A stretch of 64,000 bases of DNA, taken from assembly GCA_016190505.1 (NCBI GenBank), contig JACPQM010000072.1, forward strand, positions 1 through 64,000, read 5' to 3'. The DNA is from Chloroflexota bacterium (GTDB lineage: Bacteria; Chloroflexota; Dehalococcoidia; JACPQK01). Numbering within the stretch: the stretch's first letter is position 1; each line of letters opens with the position of its first letter. The notes under the pieces were generated by a model that was given only the letters and a program-made list of their open reading frames with translations, was not told the DNA's origin and ran no database searches. Shown piece after piece: positions 39,675-49,435 of the stretch. The translations under genes were made by a program, and so were the position numbers.

Positions 39675-41053
39675 CAGCCGTGAATGATTGGTTGGCAGTC
39701 CACTGGCTGGATGTGCTGGTCCCCTTCAGCGTACTGTTCGCCTCTCTGGTTGTCCTGCTATGGGTCCGGCGCCGCATAGCCCACTGGCTCGACCACTGGG
39801 CCCGCCGCACCAGGTGGCCGGGAGATGACATCCTCTACCACGCGGCACGCTGGCCGTCCCTGCTGTGGATAGCCCTCATCTCCATATATCTGGGCTTGGA
39901 GACTTCAACGCTTCCCGGCAGTTGGCACATGCCGGCCACCCGAAGCCTGTGGACTGTTTTCATGTTCTCCCTAGCCTACTCCTTTGTGGGCGTCTCAAGC
40001 GGCCTCCTGCGCCTGTATGGGGACCGGCTCCACATCCCTGCCCATGTCACCCGTGGCGTGTCGGTGGCTGTCAGTGTTCTTGTCCTGTTCGTGGCCGTGC
40101 TCACCGCCATGGACCTGTGGGGCGCGCCCATAGGCCCCCTGCTACTGGCAATGGGGCTGATGGCCATCGCGGTAGGTGTTGCCTTGAGGGACATCTTGCC
40201 CGGTCTGCTGGAGGCCCTGCATATCAACACTACGGGCTACATAAAAGCCGGCGACTATATCAAGCTGGAGACCGGAGAGCAGGGCTACGTGCTGGACGTG
40301 GGCTGGACGAACACGCGGGTCAAGGCTCTGGACGAGTCTATCGTGATGGTGCCCAACGTCAAGCTCGCCCGCACCACCGTTGTCAACTATGGGCGTCCCC
40401 TTAAGAAGGCGATCAAGCCTTTCCGCTTCTCCAGCAGGACACACCTCAAGGAGTTGACCGGTCTCAAAGCCAAAGACCTTTACGAACTGGCTGACATGCT
40501 CAAGAAAGTGCCGGAGGCCGTGGTCTACTACCACACCCACCACTTCCTGGAGGAGCACCACTATCTCAGCCCGGAGCCTCCCAACGATTTTGCCGTTTGG
40601 GTGACCGACGTGCTCGGGGACGAGGTGCTTGGAGAGCGGTTGGCCGCCGTGGACACCTTCGAGTTCCCCACCCTGGGAACCTTGAGAGAACGGCTGGGCG
40701 GTATCGTTGAGGAGCATCTGGCCCAGCCCTGTGAGCACCGTCACGCCACCGAAGGGCGGGAGTTCTATTTCATCAAGTCAGTTAGTTTCATTACCCCTAC
40801 ACCGTACGTGGCCTATGATCTGCGAGAGCTGACTGAGGCCCTTCGCAAGCTACCCGTGGGCTCTTTATACTTCCACGTGTTCGAGTCGCGTCTGCGACTG
40901 GGCCGTAGCCGCAACGATTTCTCCGCCTGGATCGGGGACGAGCTGGGAGAACAGCAGTTGGCCGAGCAAATGGCCCACCTTGACCCGTACCAATACACTC
41001 TGGAGGAACTACGATCGCAACTGATCAGGCTTATCGAAAAGCGCATAAAGTAA
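39671..41053 (+). CDS. MscS-family mechanosensitive channel with two C-terminal copies of an uncharacterised domain (DUF5752-like)
   Basis: MscS core DILPGLLEALHINTTGYIKAGDYIKLETGEQGYVLDVGWTNTRVKALDESIVMVPNVKL; tail repeats ending LPPNDFAVWVTDVLGDEVLGERLAAVD.. and SRNDFSAWIGDELGEQQLAEQMAHLD.. Confidence 0.82.
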   Translation: MTAVNDWLAVHWLDVLVPFSVLFASLVVLLWVRRRIAHWLDHWARRTRWPGDDILYHAARWPSLLWIALISIYLGLETSTLPGSWHMPATRSLWTVFMFSLAYSFVGVSSGLLRLYGDRLHIPAHVTRGVSVAVSVLVLFVAVLTAMDLWGAPIGPLLLAMGLMAIAVGVALRDILPGLLEALHINTTGYIKAGDYIKLETGEQGYVLDVGWTNTRVKALDESIVMVPNVKLARTTVVNYGRPLKKAIKPFRFSSRTHLKELTGLKAKDLYELADMLKKVPEAVVYYHTHHFLEEHHYLSPEPPNDFAVWVTDVLGDEVLGERLAAVDTFEFPTLGTLRERLGGIVEEHLAQPCEHRHATEGREFYFIKSVSFITPTPYVAYDLRELTEALRKLPVGSLYFHVFESRLRLGRSRNDFSAWIGDELGEQQLAEQMAHLDPYQYTLEELRSQLIRLIEKRIK

Positions 41054-41133
41054 GGCTCTCTGACTACGAGCCCATCGTAGGCAGCAGCGTCATCGAGGAG
41101 CTGCGTCTGCTGGCCAGCCGGCTTGCCGGAAAG

Positions 41134-42267
41134 GTGGTCCAGAACGTCAACTCCACCTACACCGGCGGCGGCGTCGCCGAGATCTTGAGCCGGTTGGTCC
41201 CCTTGCTGGGGGAGTTGGGCCTTGAAGCCAAATGGAGCGTGGTGCAGGGTACGGAAGCCTTCTTCACCGTAACCAAGAAGATGCACAATGCCCTGCACGG
41301 CCGGCAGGACGGTCTCACGCCAGGCGACTATTCCTTGTTCATGGAGACCAGCGACCGGCACCTGGAGGAACTGGAACTGCGGGGAGACATATTCTACATC
41401 CATGACCCGCAACCCATTGGCCTGGTCCGCAGGAAGAAAGAGTTGGGCGGCAACTGGGTGTGGAGATGCCACGTGGATGTGTCCAACCCCGACATGGCGG
41501 TGTGGGACTTCCTTCGTGGTTTCGTGGACCAGTACGATGCCGCCGTCTTCTCGGCACCCCAGTTCTCGCGGGAGCTGCCAGTCCGCCAGTTCCTGATTGC
41601 CCCCTCCATTGACCCCCTCAGCGACAAGAACCGGGACCTGCCCCAGGACTTCATAGATTCGGTTCTCAGGAAGTACCGTGTACCCCAAGACAAGCCCCTG
41701 GTGACTCAGATATCCCGATTCGACTACCTTAAGGACCCGGTGGGGCTGATCGAGGCCTTCCGGTTGGTGAAGCGAAGCATTGACTGCCGCCTGGTGCTGG
41801 CGGGCGGCACGGCTACTGACGACCCCGAGTCCGATAAAGTGCTCGCCGAAGTCCAGGAGAGGGCCAGCGGGGACCCCGACATCCACATCTTGCTGGTGCC
41901 TCCCCAGAGTGACCTGGAGATAAACGCGCTCCAGCGGGCCTCAACGGTAGTTGTCCAAAAGTCGCTCAAGGAGGGTTTCGGACTCACCGTGGCCGAAGCG
42001 CTCTGGAAGGCGAAGCCGGTGGTAGCCTCGGCCGTAGGCGGTATTCCTCTGCAAGTCAAACACCGCTGGACAGGACTGCTCAGCCACGGCGTGGAAGGGA
42101 CCGCTTATGACATCAAGAGGATCCTGGCCAACCCAGAGCTGGCCAAGAGTTTAGGGGACAACGGCAGGGAGCATGTGCGGCAGAATTTCCTGATCACCCG
42201 CCATCTACGCGAGTACCTGCTCCTCTTCTTGTCTCTGGCCTACAAGGAAGACGTAGTCTACCTGTAG
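41134..42267 (+). CDS. Glycosyltransferase, trehalose synthase TreT-like (GT4); true N-terminus probably upstream
   Basis: VNSTYTGGGVAEILSRLVPLLGELGLEAKWSVVQGTEAFFTVTKKMHNALHG; in-frame upstream residues RLSDYEPIVGSSVIEELRLLASRLAGK also fit the family. Confidence 0.85.
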   Translation: MVQNVNSTYTGGGVAEILSRLVPLLGELGLEAKWSVVQGTEAFFTVTKKMHNALHGRQDGLTPGDYSLFMETSDRHLEELELRGDIFYIHDPQPIGLVRRKKELGGNWVWRCHVDVSNPDMAVWDFLRGFVDQYDAAVFSAPQFSRELPVRQFLIAPSIDPLSDKNRDLPQDFIDSVLRKYRVPQDKPLVTQISRFDYLKDPVGLIEAFRLVKRSIDCRLVLAGGTATDDPESDKVLAEVQERASGDPDIHILLVPPQSDLEINALQRASTVVVQKSLKEGFGLTVAEALWKAKPVVASAVGGIPLQVKHRWTGLLSHGVEGTAYDIKRILANPELAKSLGDNGREHVRQNFLITRHLREYLLLFLSLAYKEDVVYL

Positions 42268-42294
42268 GGTGGGGGCAACGCAGCGGAACCCACC
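42264..42294 (+). repeat. Dispersed repeat GTAGGGTGGGGGCAACGCAGCGGAACCCACC
   Basis: Matches 26356-26390 in inverted orientation. Confidence 0.6.
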
Positions 42295-42327
42295 AGAGCG
42301 AAGGTAGCAGGGGCTGGGCTGCAGGGG

Positions 42328-44784
42328 CTACGTGGCTTCGCCCGGTCCCGGCTGGCCGGTGGGTGCGGGTAGCCTGGGGAGCACGACGCGCGAATCGCCG
42401 GCCTCAGGCGGGCCGACCAGGCCCTCTGCCTCCAATGCCTCCAGCAACTCCTGGGCTTTGCTCCGTCCGATGTTCAGCCGGCGCTGTAGCAAAGAGGGCG
42501 AGAGGCGCCCCATCTGGGAGGCCAGATCCCGCGCCCCCTGGAGCATGGGATCAGCGGGCGGCGCTGGCTGGGCAACCGGCGCCGGCGGGGCTGGGCGTGG
42601 GCTGGCGGCGCCGGAAGCCGGCGGCTGGGGCATGGGAGCCGAAGGGGACGGGCGTGGGGTGGCGGCGGCGGCGGTGGCGGCCTGGGGTTGGGGGGTGGGT
42701 GCCGCCGGCGGCGCCAGAGGCCAGGCCTCGACCCGTCTGGGCGCCGGAGGCGCCTGGCGTGCCCAGTGCTCCACCACCTTCTCCACCTCCGCGTCGGTGG
42801 CAAACACACCCTGGACCCGTTTGGGCTGCGGGGAGTCCGTGGCCTGAAAGAGCATGTCGCCTTTCCCCAGCAGCTTCTCGGCGCCCACCGAGTCCAGGAC
42901 CACCCGGGAGTCCACTTGGGAGGCTACCGCGAAAGCTATCCGGGCGGGGAAGTTGGCCTTGATCAGGCCGGTCACTACGTCCACCGAGGGGCGCTGGGTG
43001 GCCACTACCAGGTGGATGCCGGCGGCCCGGCCCAATTGCGCCAGCCGGGAGAGGCCCTGCTCCACGTCCATGGGCGCTACCATCATCAGGTCGGCCAACT
43101 CGTCCACGAAGAGCACGATGTAGGGCAAATGGCGGTCGGGCGCGATCCGGTTGTAAGAGTCAATGCTGTTCACTTTGAGGGCGGCAAACTTCCGGTAGCG
43201 GTTCTCCATCTCGGCGATGAGGTCCTTCAGGGTCTGGCTGACCTTGTCCGGCTCCACCACCGGCGGGAAGAGCAGGTGCGGCAACCTCGCGTAGGCGGAC
43301 AGCTCCACCCGCTTGGGGTCCACCAGGATGAGGCGGGTATCGTCGGGCGTGACCTTCATGGCCAGGCAAGTGAGGAATGCCTTAAGGCACACGCTCTTGC
43401 CGCTGCCCGTGGACCCGGCGATGAGCAGGTGGGGCAGTATGGCCAGATCGCAGGTCAGGGGCTCGCCACCCACCCCTTTGCCCAGGGCCAGGGCCAGCTT
43501 ACTCTTGGCCGAGGCTTTGGCGAAGGCCGGGGACTCCATGACGCTGCGCAAGGGTACCGCGGTGAAGGTGGAGTTGGGGACCTCCAGACCTATATAGCCC
43601 TTGCCCGGGACCGGCGCTTCGACGCGGAGCGAAGGCGCCGCCAGGGCCAGGGCCAGGTCTTTCTGCAGGTTGGTGATGGCCTCCACCTTCACCCGAATGC
43701 GGGATACCTCCTTGGTCCGGGTGATGGGACGGCCCAGGTCGTCACGGCGGGGACGGCCCAGGGGGTCGCGCTCGGGCAACTCCTTGTGCTTGCGCACCCA
43801 GCCCGGCTCCACGCCGAACCTGGTGACAGTGGGCCCCACGCTGACATCTACTACCTTGGCCTCAATGCCGTAGCTGGCTAACGCCTCTTCCACCAGCTTG
43901 GAGCGGCGCTCGGTCTCAGCGCCGTTGGGCGCCGGCTCAACGCCAGCCTCCAGCAACGTGATGGGAGGCAGCTTCCACCAGCCGTGGCTGGGCGGGGACA
44001 CGTCCTTGGCAGTAGCCGGAGATTCCGGGGCCGCTCCCGGGGGAGGTGCCGCAGCCGGTCGAGGCACGTGAGAAACCGCAGGCGTTTGGTCCTGGGCCGG
44101 CGCCGGCGGGGTGCCCTCCGGACGCGGCAGATGGGGCAGTTGTGGCAGCCGCGGCTGCTGCGCCTGCCCCCTGCGACCGATCAGACCGGTCAGACGGGTC
44201 AGACCGCCCCCGGCCAGGGCACAGGCATACCACCCCCCTCGGCCGGCCCGTTTCAGCGCTGCCACCGTGCCCCTGGGGGCTACCAACAAGAAACCCATAA
44301 GGGCCAGAGCCAGCGTGGCCAGAGCGATACTCAAACCTGGCACCGATACGCGAAGGCTGAGCACGGCCCGTACCAGGTCCGCTGTCATCCCGGGGAGATT
44401 GCTCCCCACGGCGCGGCCCAGATTTCCTCCTAGACTGACCTCGCTGAGGGACCCCTTCTCTGTGAAGATGAAGGACAGAAAGACCAGCAGGGCCAGGCCC
44501 AGGACAAAGGCCCCCAGCCACCGGCCCCAGTAGCGGCGCAGGAGCTTGGGCCGCCGCCAGGCCACCCAGGCCGTCACCAGCAAGGCCGGCAGCCATACCA
44601 GCACCCCGAGCCCGAACGTCCGCAACAAAGCATCAGCCAGGGCCGCCGCCACTGCCGGACCAATCCACCCCAGTATCCCCAGGGCCCCCACACCAATGAG
44701 CACCCAGGGCAACCACCTCCTCAGCTTGGAAGTGACTGGGGCAGCCCCACCCCGATGTGTGGGGGCACGCTGGCGTTTAGGCAT
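42328..44784 (-). CDS. ftsK: FtsK/SpoIIIE DNA translocase with C-terminal winged-helix gamma domain
   Basis: Four N-terminal TMs; IAGSTGSGKSVCLKAFL; VLFVDELADLMM; SPSLLQRRLNIGRSKAQELLEALEAEGLVGP. Confidence 0.93.
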   Translation of the reverse strand: MPKRQRAPTHRGGAAPVTSKLRRWLPWVLIGVGALGILGWIGPAVAAALADALLRTFGLGVLVWLPALLVTAWVAWRRPKLLRRYWGRWLGAFVLGLALLVFLSFIFTEKGSLSEVSLGGNLGRAVGSNLPGMTADLVRAVLSLRVSVPGLSIALATLALALMGFLLVAPRGTVAALKRAGRGGWYACALAGGGLTRLTGLIGRRGQAQQPRLPQLPHLPRPEGTPPAPAQDQTPAVSHVPRPAAAPPPGAAPESPATAKDVSPPSHGWWKLPPITLLEAGVEPAPNGAETERRSKLVEEALASYGIEAKVVDVSVGPTVTRFGVEPGWVRKHKELPERDPLGRPRRDDLGRPITRTKEVSRIRVKVEAITNLQKDLALALAAPSLRVEAPVPGKGYIGLEVPNSTFTAVPLRSVMESPAFAKASAKSKLALALGKGVGGEPLTCDLAILPHLLIAGSTGSGKSVCLKAFLTCLAMKVTPDDTRLILVDPKRVELSAYARLPHLLFPPVVEPDKVSQTLKDLIAEMENRYRKFAALKVNSIDSYNRIAPDRHLPYIVLFVDELADLMMVAPMDVEQGLSRLAQLGRAAGIHLVVATQRPSVDVVTGLIKANFPARIAFAVASQVDSRVVLDSVGAEKLLGKGDMLFQATDSPQPKRVQGVFATDAEVEKVVEHWARQAPPAPRRVEAWPLAPPAAPTPQPQAATAAAATPRPSPSAPMPQPPASGAASPRPAPPAPVAQPAPPADPMLQGARDLASQMGRLSPSLLQRRLNIGRSKAQELLEALEAEGLVGPPEAGDSRVVLPRLPAPTGQPGPGEAT

Positions 44785-46738
44785 GGTCACCTTCAGGCGC
44801 CGGCTTCAGCACAGCCTCCAGCCCTGGTGCCGGTGGCGGCCTGGTTTGCGCTACCCACTGGTCCACCACTCGCTCCATCTCAGCTTCCGTGACGAAGCAG
44901 CCCTGGAAGCGGCGGGGCCGCGGCGCATCGGTCGCCAGGAAGAGCATGTCACCCCGCCCCAGGAGCTGCTCGGCGCCCGGCATGTCCAGGATGACCCGCG
45001 AGTCCACCTGCGAGACCACGGCGAAGCTGGTCCGCGCGGGAAAGTTGGCCTTGATGAGGCCCGTGATTACGTCCACCGAGGGGCGCTGGGTGGCTACTAC
45101 CAGGTGCATACCAGCGCCCCGGCCCAGTTGGGCGAGGCGAACGAGGCCCCGCTCGATCTCCTGGGGCGCCGCCATCATCAGGTCGGCGAGCTCGTCCACC
45201 AGCACAGCGATGTAGGGCAGGGGCCTGGGGTTCCCCCGGTTGAAAGCCTCGAGGTTGTTCACTTGGGCTTCAGCCATGTGACGGTAGCGCTGGTCCATCT
45301 CCTGGATAAGCTCCTCAAAGACCGGGGCCGCCTGGTCCACCTCTACCACCGGGGGATAGAGAAGGTGGGGCAACGCCCTGAAGCGGACGAACTCCACTCG
45401 CTTGGGGTCTACCAGGACGAGGCGCACCTGCTCAGGGGTGGAGGTCATGACGAGACAGGTGATCAGGGCCTTGAGACATACGCTCTTGCCGCTCCCAGTG
45501 GCGCCAGCAACAAGGAGATGGGGAAGACGGGCCAGGTCCGCCACTCCTGCCTGCCCCCCAACTCCGAGGCCCAGGGCGAGGGGAAGCTTGGTCTGGCTGC
45601 GGACTTCAGCAAAGGCCGGCTGCTCCATCACGCTGCGCAGGCCCACCGGCGTGGGGCGGGCAACAGGCACTTCTACCCCCACATAGCCCTTGTCGGGTAC
45701 CGGGGCAATGCGGAGGGCAGGCACGCCCAGGGCCAGAGCCAGGTCCTGACCCAACGCCGTGATCGCCTCTACCTTGACCCTGGTGCGGGAAGCCTCCTCT
45801 TGCCGGGCCACCACCTGGCCGCTGGGGTCGCGCTCTTTCACCTCCCGGAAACGGCGAACCCAGCCCGGCTCGACGCCGTACTGGGCCACGGCGGGCCCTG
45901 GGCTGATGTCTACCACCTTGCCCTCGATGCCGTAGCTAGCCAGCGCCTGCTCCAGGCGGCTGACCACTTGCTGGGCCTGAAGCCGGTCGAAGGCGAACTC
46001 CTGCGGCGGCTCCAGCAACTCCTGGGGCGGAAGCTGCCACGGTTGGGCGAGGGTGGGGAGCGACACGCGCGGGGGTGGGGCGGGCCGGGCCTCGGCCTGG
46101 GTGGCAGCCGGCGGTGTGGTAGCCTGCGCCGGTATGGGCCGGTGAAGGGGCATGGCGACTGTTGGGGACGGGCCGCGCCGGCGTTGGGCCAGGCCCGTCC
46201 ACACCCGGCCCAGGCCCTGGCTGGCCCGCGCAAAGCTCCGCACGGTGGCTCGAGGGCTGAAGACCAGTGCCCCGACCAGGGCAAGCAGCACCAGCCCCCA
46301 CAGGCTGCCCCAGGAAGGGAACTCCACCCTCACATTGGAGACTGTCCAGGTGGCCAGGGAGCCCGCACCCAGGAAATCCCGAAGGGAGTTTCCCACGTCC
46401 CCCGCCAGGCCCGCGGAGGAATAGGACCGGTCGGGCGGGTGAAACAGCGAGAGAAAAAGCAGCGCGTCCAGCGACACTATCAGGCTGGCCAGCCACCGGT
46501 TCCAGCGCCTGAGAAACAGGCCGGGGTGGCGCCAGGCCACCCAGAGCACCGCAGCCAGCATTGGGACCAGCAACACGACAGCCGGGCCCAGGGCCTTCCA
46601 CAGCCGGTCACGGAGCACAACCGGACCTGACAGGACCATGAAGGCCACCCCCAGCACCAAGGCCAGGAGCAGCACCGGCGTTCGCCATCCGGCGTCCCGG
46701 GTAGCGCGCCGTCCGCTGGCTCTCCGTCGCTTGGCCAC
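44777..46738 (-). CDS. FtsK/SpoIIIE DNA translocase paralogue lacking the gamma domain
   Basis: LVAGATGSGKSVCLKALI; VLVDELADLMMAAPQEIERGL; ends shortly after the motor domain; overlaps the next ftsK by 8 bp. Confidence 0.92.
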   Translation of the reverse strand: MAKRRRASGRRATRDAGWRTPVLLLALVLGVAFMVLSGPVVLRDRLWKALGPAVVLLVPMLAAVLWVAWRHPGLFLRRWNRWLASLIVSLDALLFLSLFHPPDRSYSSAGLAGDVGNSLRDFLGAGSLATWTVSNVRVEFPSWGSLWGLVLLALVGALVFSPRATVRSFARASQGLGRVWTGLAQRRRGPSPTVAMPLHRPIPAQATTPPAATQAEARPAPPPRVSLPTLAQPWQLPPQELLEPPQEFAFDRLQAQQVVSRLEQALASYGIEGKVVDISPGPAVAQYGVEPGWVRRFREVKERDPSGQVVARQEEASRTRVKVEAITALGQDLALALGVPALRIAPVPDKGYVGVEVPVARPTPVGLRSVMEQPAFAEVRSQTKLPLALGLGVGGQAGVADLARLPHLLVAGATGSGKSVCLKALITCLVMTSTPEQVRLVLVDPKRVEFVRFRALPHLLYPPVVEVDQAAPVFEELIQEMDQRYRHMAEAQVNNLEAFNRGNPRPLPYIAVLVDELADLMMAAPQEIERGLVRLAQLGRGAGMHLVVATQRPSVDVITGLIKANFPARTSFAVVSQVDSRVILDMPGAEQLLGRGDMLFLATDAPRPRRFQGCFVTEAEMERVVDQWVAQTRPPPAPGLEAVLKPAPEGDHA

Positions 46739-46755
46739 GGTCCCTCCCCAGTGGC

Positions 46756-48411
46756 TCAGACCTCGAGGGTGAAGGGCAGAATGATGGGCCGGCGTCGGGT
46801 CTTCTCGTAGTAGAGCCGGCTCAAAGCATCCTTCAGCTCGGAACGCAGTTGGTCGCCCGCTCTCATGCCCTGGTGGTGCGCCACCAGCCCCTCCACGAGC
46901 TTGCGTGTCTCCTCCACCAGGACCCGAGACTCCGCCATCTCCACAAAACCCATGGAGGCTACATCTGGATCACCCACCAACTGACCCGTCCGCTGGTCGA
47001 GGGCCAGGACGACCACTACCATGCCGTCACGGGCCAGGGCCTGCCGGTCCCGCAGTACCACTGGGCCAACCCCACCCACACTCAGACCGTCCACATACAC
47101 GTTGCCTGAAGGCACCCGTCCAGTCACTCTGGAGCCCTCGCCCGTCATCTCCAGCACATCCCCATCCTCCAACACGAAAGTGTTGCTGGGTGGCATTCCC
47201 AGGGACTGAGCGATGGCGGCGTGCAAGCTCAGGTGACGGTACTCCCCGTGGACGGGCACAAAGTACCGGGGGTTGACCAGATGGATAACCATCTTGAGCT
47301 CTTCCTGGCTGCCATGGCCGTGCACGTGCACCGGAGCGATCTTGTCGTAGAGGACCCGCGTCCCCAAACGGAACAGGTTGTCCAGCGTGCGGTTGACCAG
47401 GTGCTCGTTGCCGGGGATTGGGGTGGCAGACAGAATGACGGTGTCCCCCGGAACGATGTCCACCTGAGGGTGCTCGCGGATGGCCATGCGAACCAGCGCC
47501 GAAGTCGGTTCGCCCTGCGATCCGGTGGTCATGATCACCACCTTCTCCGGCGCCAGGCTGGGGAGCTCCTGGAGCTGTCCGATCAACCCGGACGGGGCTT
47601 TCAGGTAGCCCAGCTTCAGGGCCATCTCCACGTTGTCCCGCATGCTGCGGCCCACAAAAAACACCCGTCGGCCTTGGCGGGCCGCCGCCTCCAGGACGAG
47701 CTGCATCCTGGAGATGAGGGAGGCAAAGGTGGCGATGATCACCCGTCCCTGGGCTTCGGCCATGGTCCGCTCCAGGGTGTAGGCCACCTCCTGCTCCGAT
47801 GCTGTATAGCCCGGTACCTCGGCATAGGTGGAATCGGAGAACAGTAGCAGCACGCCCTCACCGCGCAGGCTAGCCAGCCGGGCGAAGTCCGTGGGCAGGC
47901 CATCCACCGGCGTGTAGTCCATCTTGAAGTCGCCGGTATGGACCACTGTGCCCAGAGGCGTATGGATGATCAGGCCCAGGGCATCGGGTATGCTGTGGCA
48001 TACATGGAAGAACTCCACTGAGAGCTTGCCGAAGCCCACTGTGTCCCCAGGTTGTACGATGTTCAGCCGAGCGCCAGCCAACTGGCGGTGCTCCTTCAGC
48101 TTTACTGAGATGAGGCCGTGGGTAAGCAGGGAGCAGTACACTGGGACATTGAGGCGAGGCAACACGTAGGGGAGGGCGCCGGTGTGGTCCTCGTGGCCAT
48201 GGGTGATTATGATCCCCCGCACCCGCTCCTGCCGCTCCAGCAAATAGGTGATGTCGGGGATAACCAGGTCCACCCCCAGCATCTCGTCTTTGGGAAACAT
48301 GACGCCGCAGTCAATGACGATGATGTCATCATCGCACTCCACCACCATCATGTTCCTGCCTATCTCGCCCAGGCCACCCAGAGGAATTATCCGCAGCTTC
48401 GGTTGAGACAT
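46756..48411 (-). CDS. rnj: Ribonuclease J
   Basis: LRIIPLGGLGEIGRNMMVVE; IITHGHEDHTGALPYVL; RYFVPVHGEYRHL. Confidence 0.95.
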   Translation of the reverse strand: MSQPKLRIIPLGGLGEIGRNMMVVECDDDIIVIDCGVMFPKDEMLGVDLVIPDITYLLERQERVRGIIITHGHEDHTGALPYVLPRLNVPVYCSLLTHGLISVKLKEHRQLAGARLNIVQPGDTVGFGKLSVEFFHVCHSIPDALGLIIHTPLGTVVHTGDFKMDYTPVDGLPTDFARLASLRGEGVLLLFSDSTYAEVPGYTASEQEVAYTLERTMAEAQGRVIIATFASLISRMQLVLEAAARQGRRVFFVGRSMRDNVEMALKLGYLKAPSGLIGQLQELPSLAPEKVVIMTTGSQGEPTSALVRMAIREHPQVDIVPGDTVILSATPIPGNEHLVNRTLDNLFRLGTRVLYDKIAPVHVHGHGSQEELKMVIHLVNPRYFVPVHGEYRHLSLHAAIAQSLGMPPSNTFVLEDGDVLEMTGEGSRVTGRVPSGNVYVDGLSVGGVGPVVLRDRQALARDGMVVVVLALDQRTGQLVGDPDVASMGFVEMAESRVLVEETRKLVEGLVAHHQGMRAGDQLRSELKDALSRLYYEKTRRRPIILPFTLEV

Positions 48412-48419
48412 ACTTGACT

Positions 48420-49037
48420 CTAGAACAGGGACAACTGCTCGGGCTGGGGCTTGTCGGGAGCGGCCGGCGCGGCCTCGGCCAAAAGGGCCGGAACGCGCTT
48501 GAAGTCCTCCTCAAGCGTCCGCTTCAGGCTGGGCTGGTGCAGGGCCGCCGCCGGGTGGTACAGGAAGTAGTAGACGACCCCCTCCCGGCGCCGGGTGGTG
48601 CCGTGGAGCCGGGCGATGCTTTCTTGGGGGAAGAACCAGACCAGAGCATGACGCCCCAGGGGAATAATAACCCGGGGCTTGAGCCTGGCGAGCTGGGCCT
48701 CCAGCCAGGGACGGCAGTTCTCCACCTCCTGGGGCAGCGGGTCCCGGTTCTGCGGGGGCCGGCATTTGATCACGTTGGTTATGTAGACCTGGCTCCGCGA
48801 CAGCCCCACACTGCGCAGCAGTTGGTCCAGGAGCTGGCCGGCAGGCCCCACGAAGGGCAGGCCCTGCTGGTCTTCGTGCCAGCCTGGGGCCTCGCCTACC
48901 AGCACCAGGCGCGCGTCCGGCGGACCATCGCCGGCCACCACCTGAGTCCGGTTCTTCACCAGCTCCGGACAGCGGGGGCAGACCGACATCGGCTCGTACA
49001 GGTCTCCCCAGCCCTGGGGCCAATCGGCTCGCGACAT
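48420..49037 (-). CDS. Uracil-DNA glycosylase, family 4
   Basis: VLVGEAPGWHEDQQGLPFVGPAGQLLDQLL; VYITNVIKCRPPQNRDPLP; four-Cys Fe-S pattern. Confidence 0.93.
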   Translation of the reverse strand: MSRADWPQGWGDLYEPMSVCPRCPELVKNRTQVVAGDGPPDARLVLVGEAPGWHEDQQGLPFVGPAGQLLDQLLRSVGLSRSQVYITNVIKCRPPQNRDPLPQEVENCRPWLEAQLARLKPRVIIPLGRHALVWFFPQESIARLHGTTRRREGVVYYFLYHPAAALHQPSLKRTLEEDFKRVPALLAEAAPAAPDKPQPEQLSLF

Positions 49038-49228
49038 ATCACCCCTTCCTGTTAGGTAGCCCCCTTTACGAAGGCCATTCTAGCTTACCCTATCCGCAGT
49101 AGCTTGCCTATACTGTGGTACCGATAGGGCGCGCGCGCAAGCGCGGCGCCGCTTTGAGGTGACAAGCCCCAACCTGCGCCAGCGCTGTGCCTGCGCTACC
49201 GGGGGTCAGCCAGGTTGCTGAACGCTTT

Positions 49229-49372
49229 TTAGTCGGAAGAGGGCAGGGGCCGGGGCTGGAGGGGCTCCATATCCTTCTCGTGGCACATTACCGACCCCGA
49301 TCCGGCCTTGGTGCACAGGACCTGGGTGTCACACACAGTGCACACGTAGCGCTTGCCTAGTTGGTTGGGCAT
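49229..49372 (-). CDS. Desulforedoxin-like mini-protein, Cys-His variant (47 aa), absent from ORF track
   Basis: Translation MPNQLGKRYVCTVCDTQVLCTKAGSGSVMCHEKDMEPLQPRPLPSSD. Confidence 0.75.
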   Translation of the reverse strand: MPNQLGKRYVCTVCDTQVLCTKAGSGSVMCHEKDMEPLQPRPLPSSD

Positions 49373-49435
49373 ATCTGGTCTCTCCTGAAAAAGCCTGTGG
49401 CCCGGGCACGGATGAGGCCCAGGCCGCAGATGGTG

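Noticed and set aside
44546-46630. 694-aa plus-strand ORF opposite ftsK
   Set aside because: Antisense of a well-supported FtsK gene; long open frame is a GC-rich codon-bias artefact with no recognisable domains.
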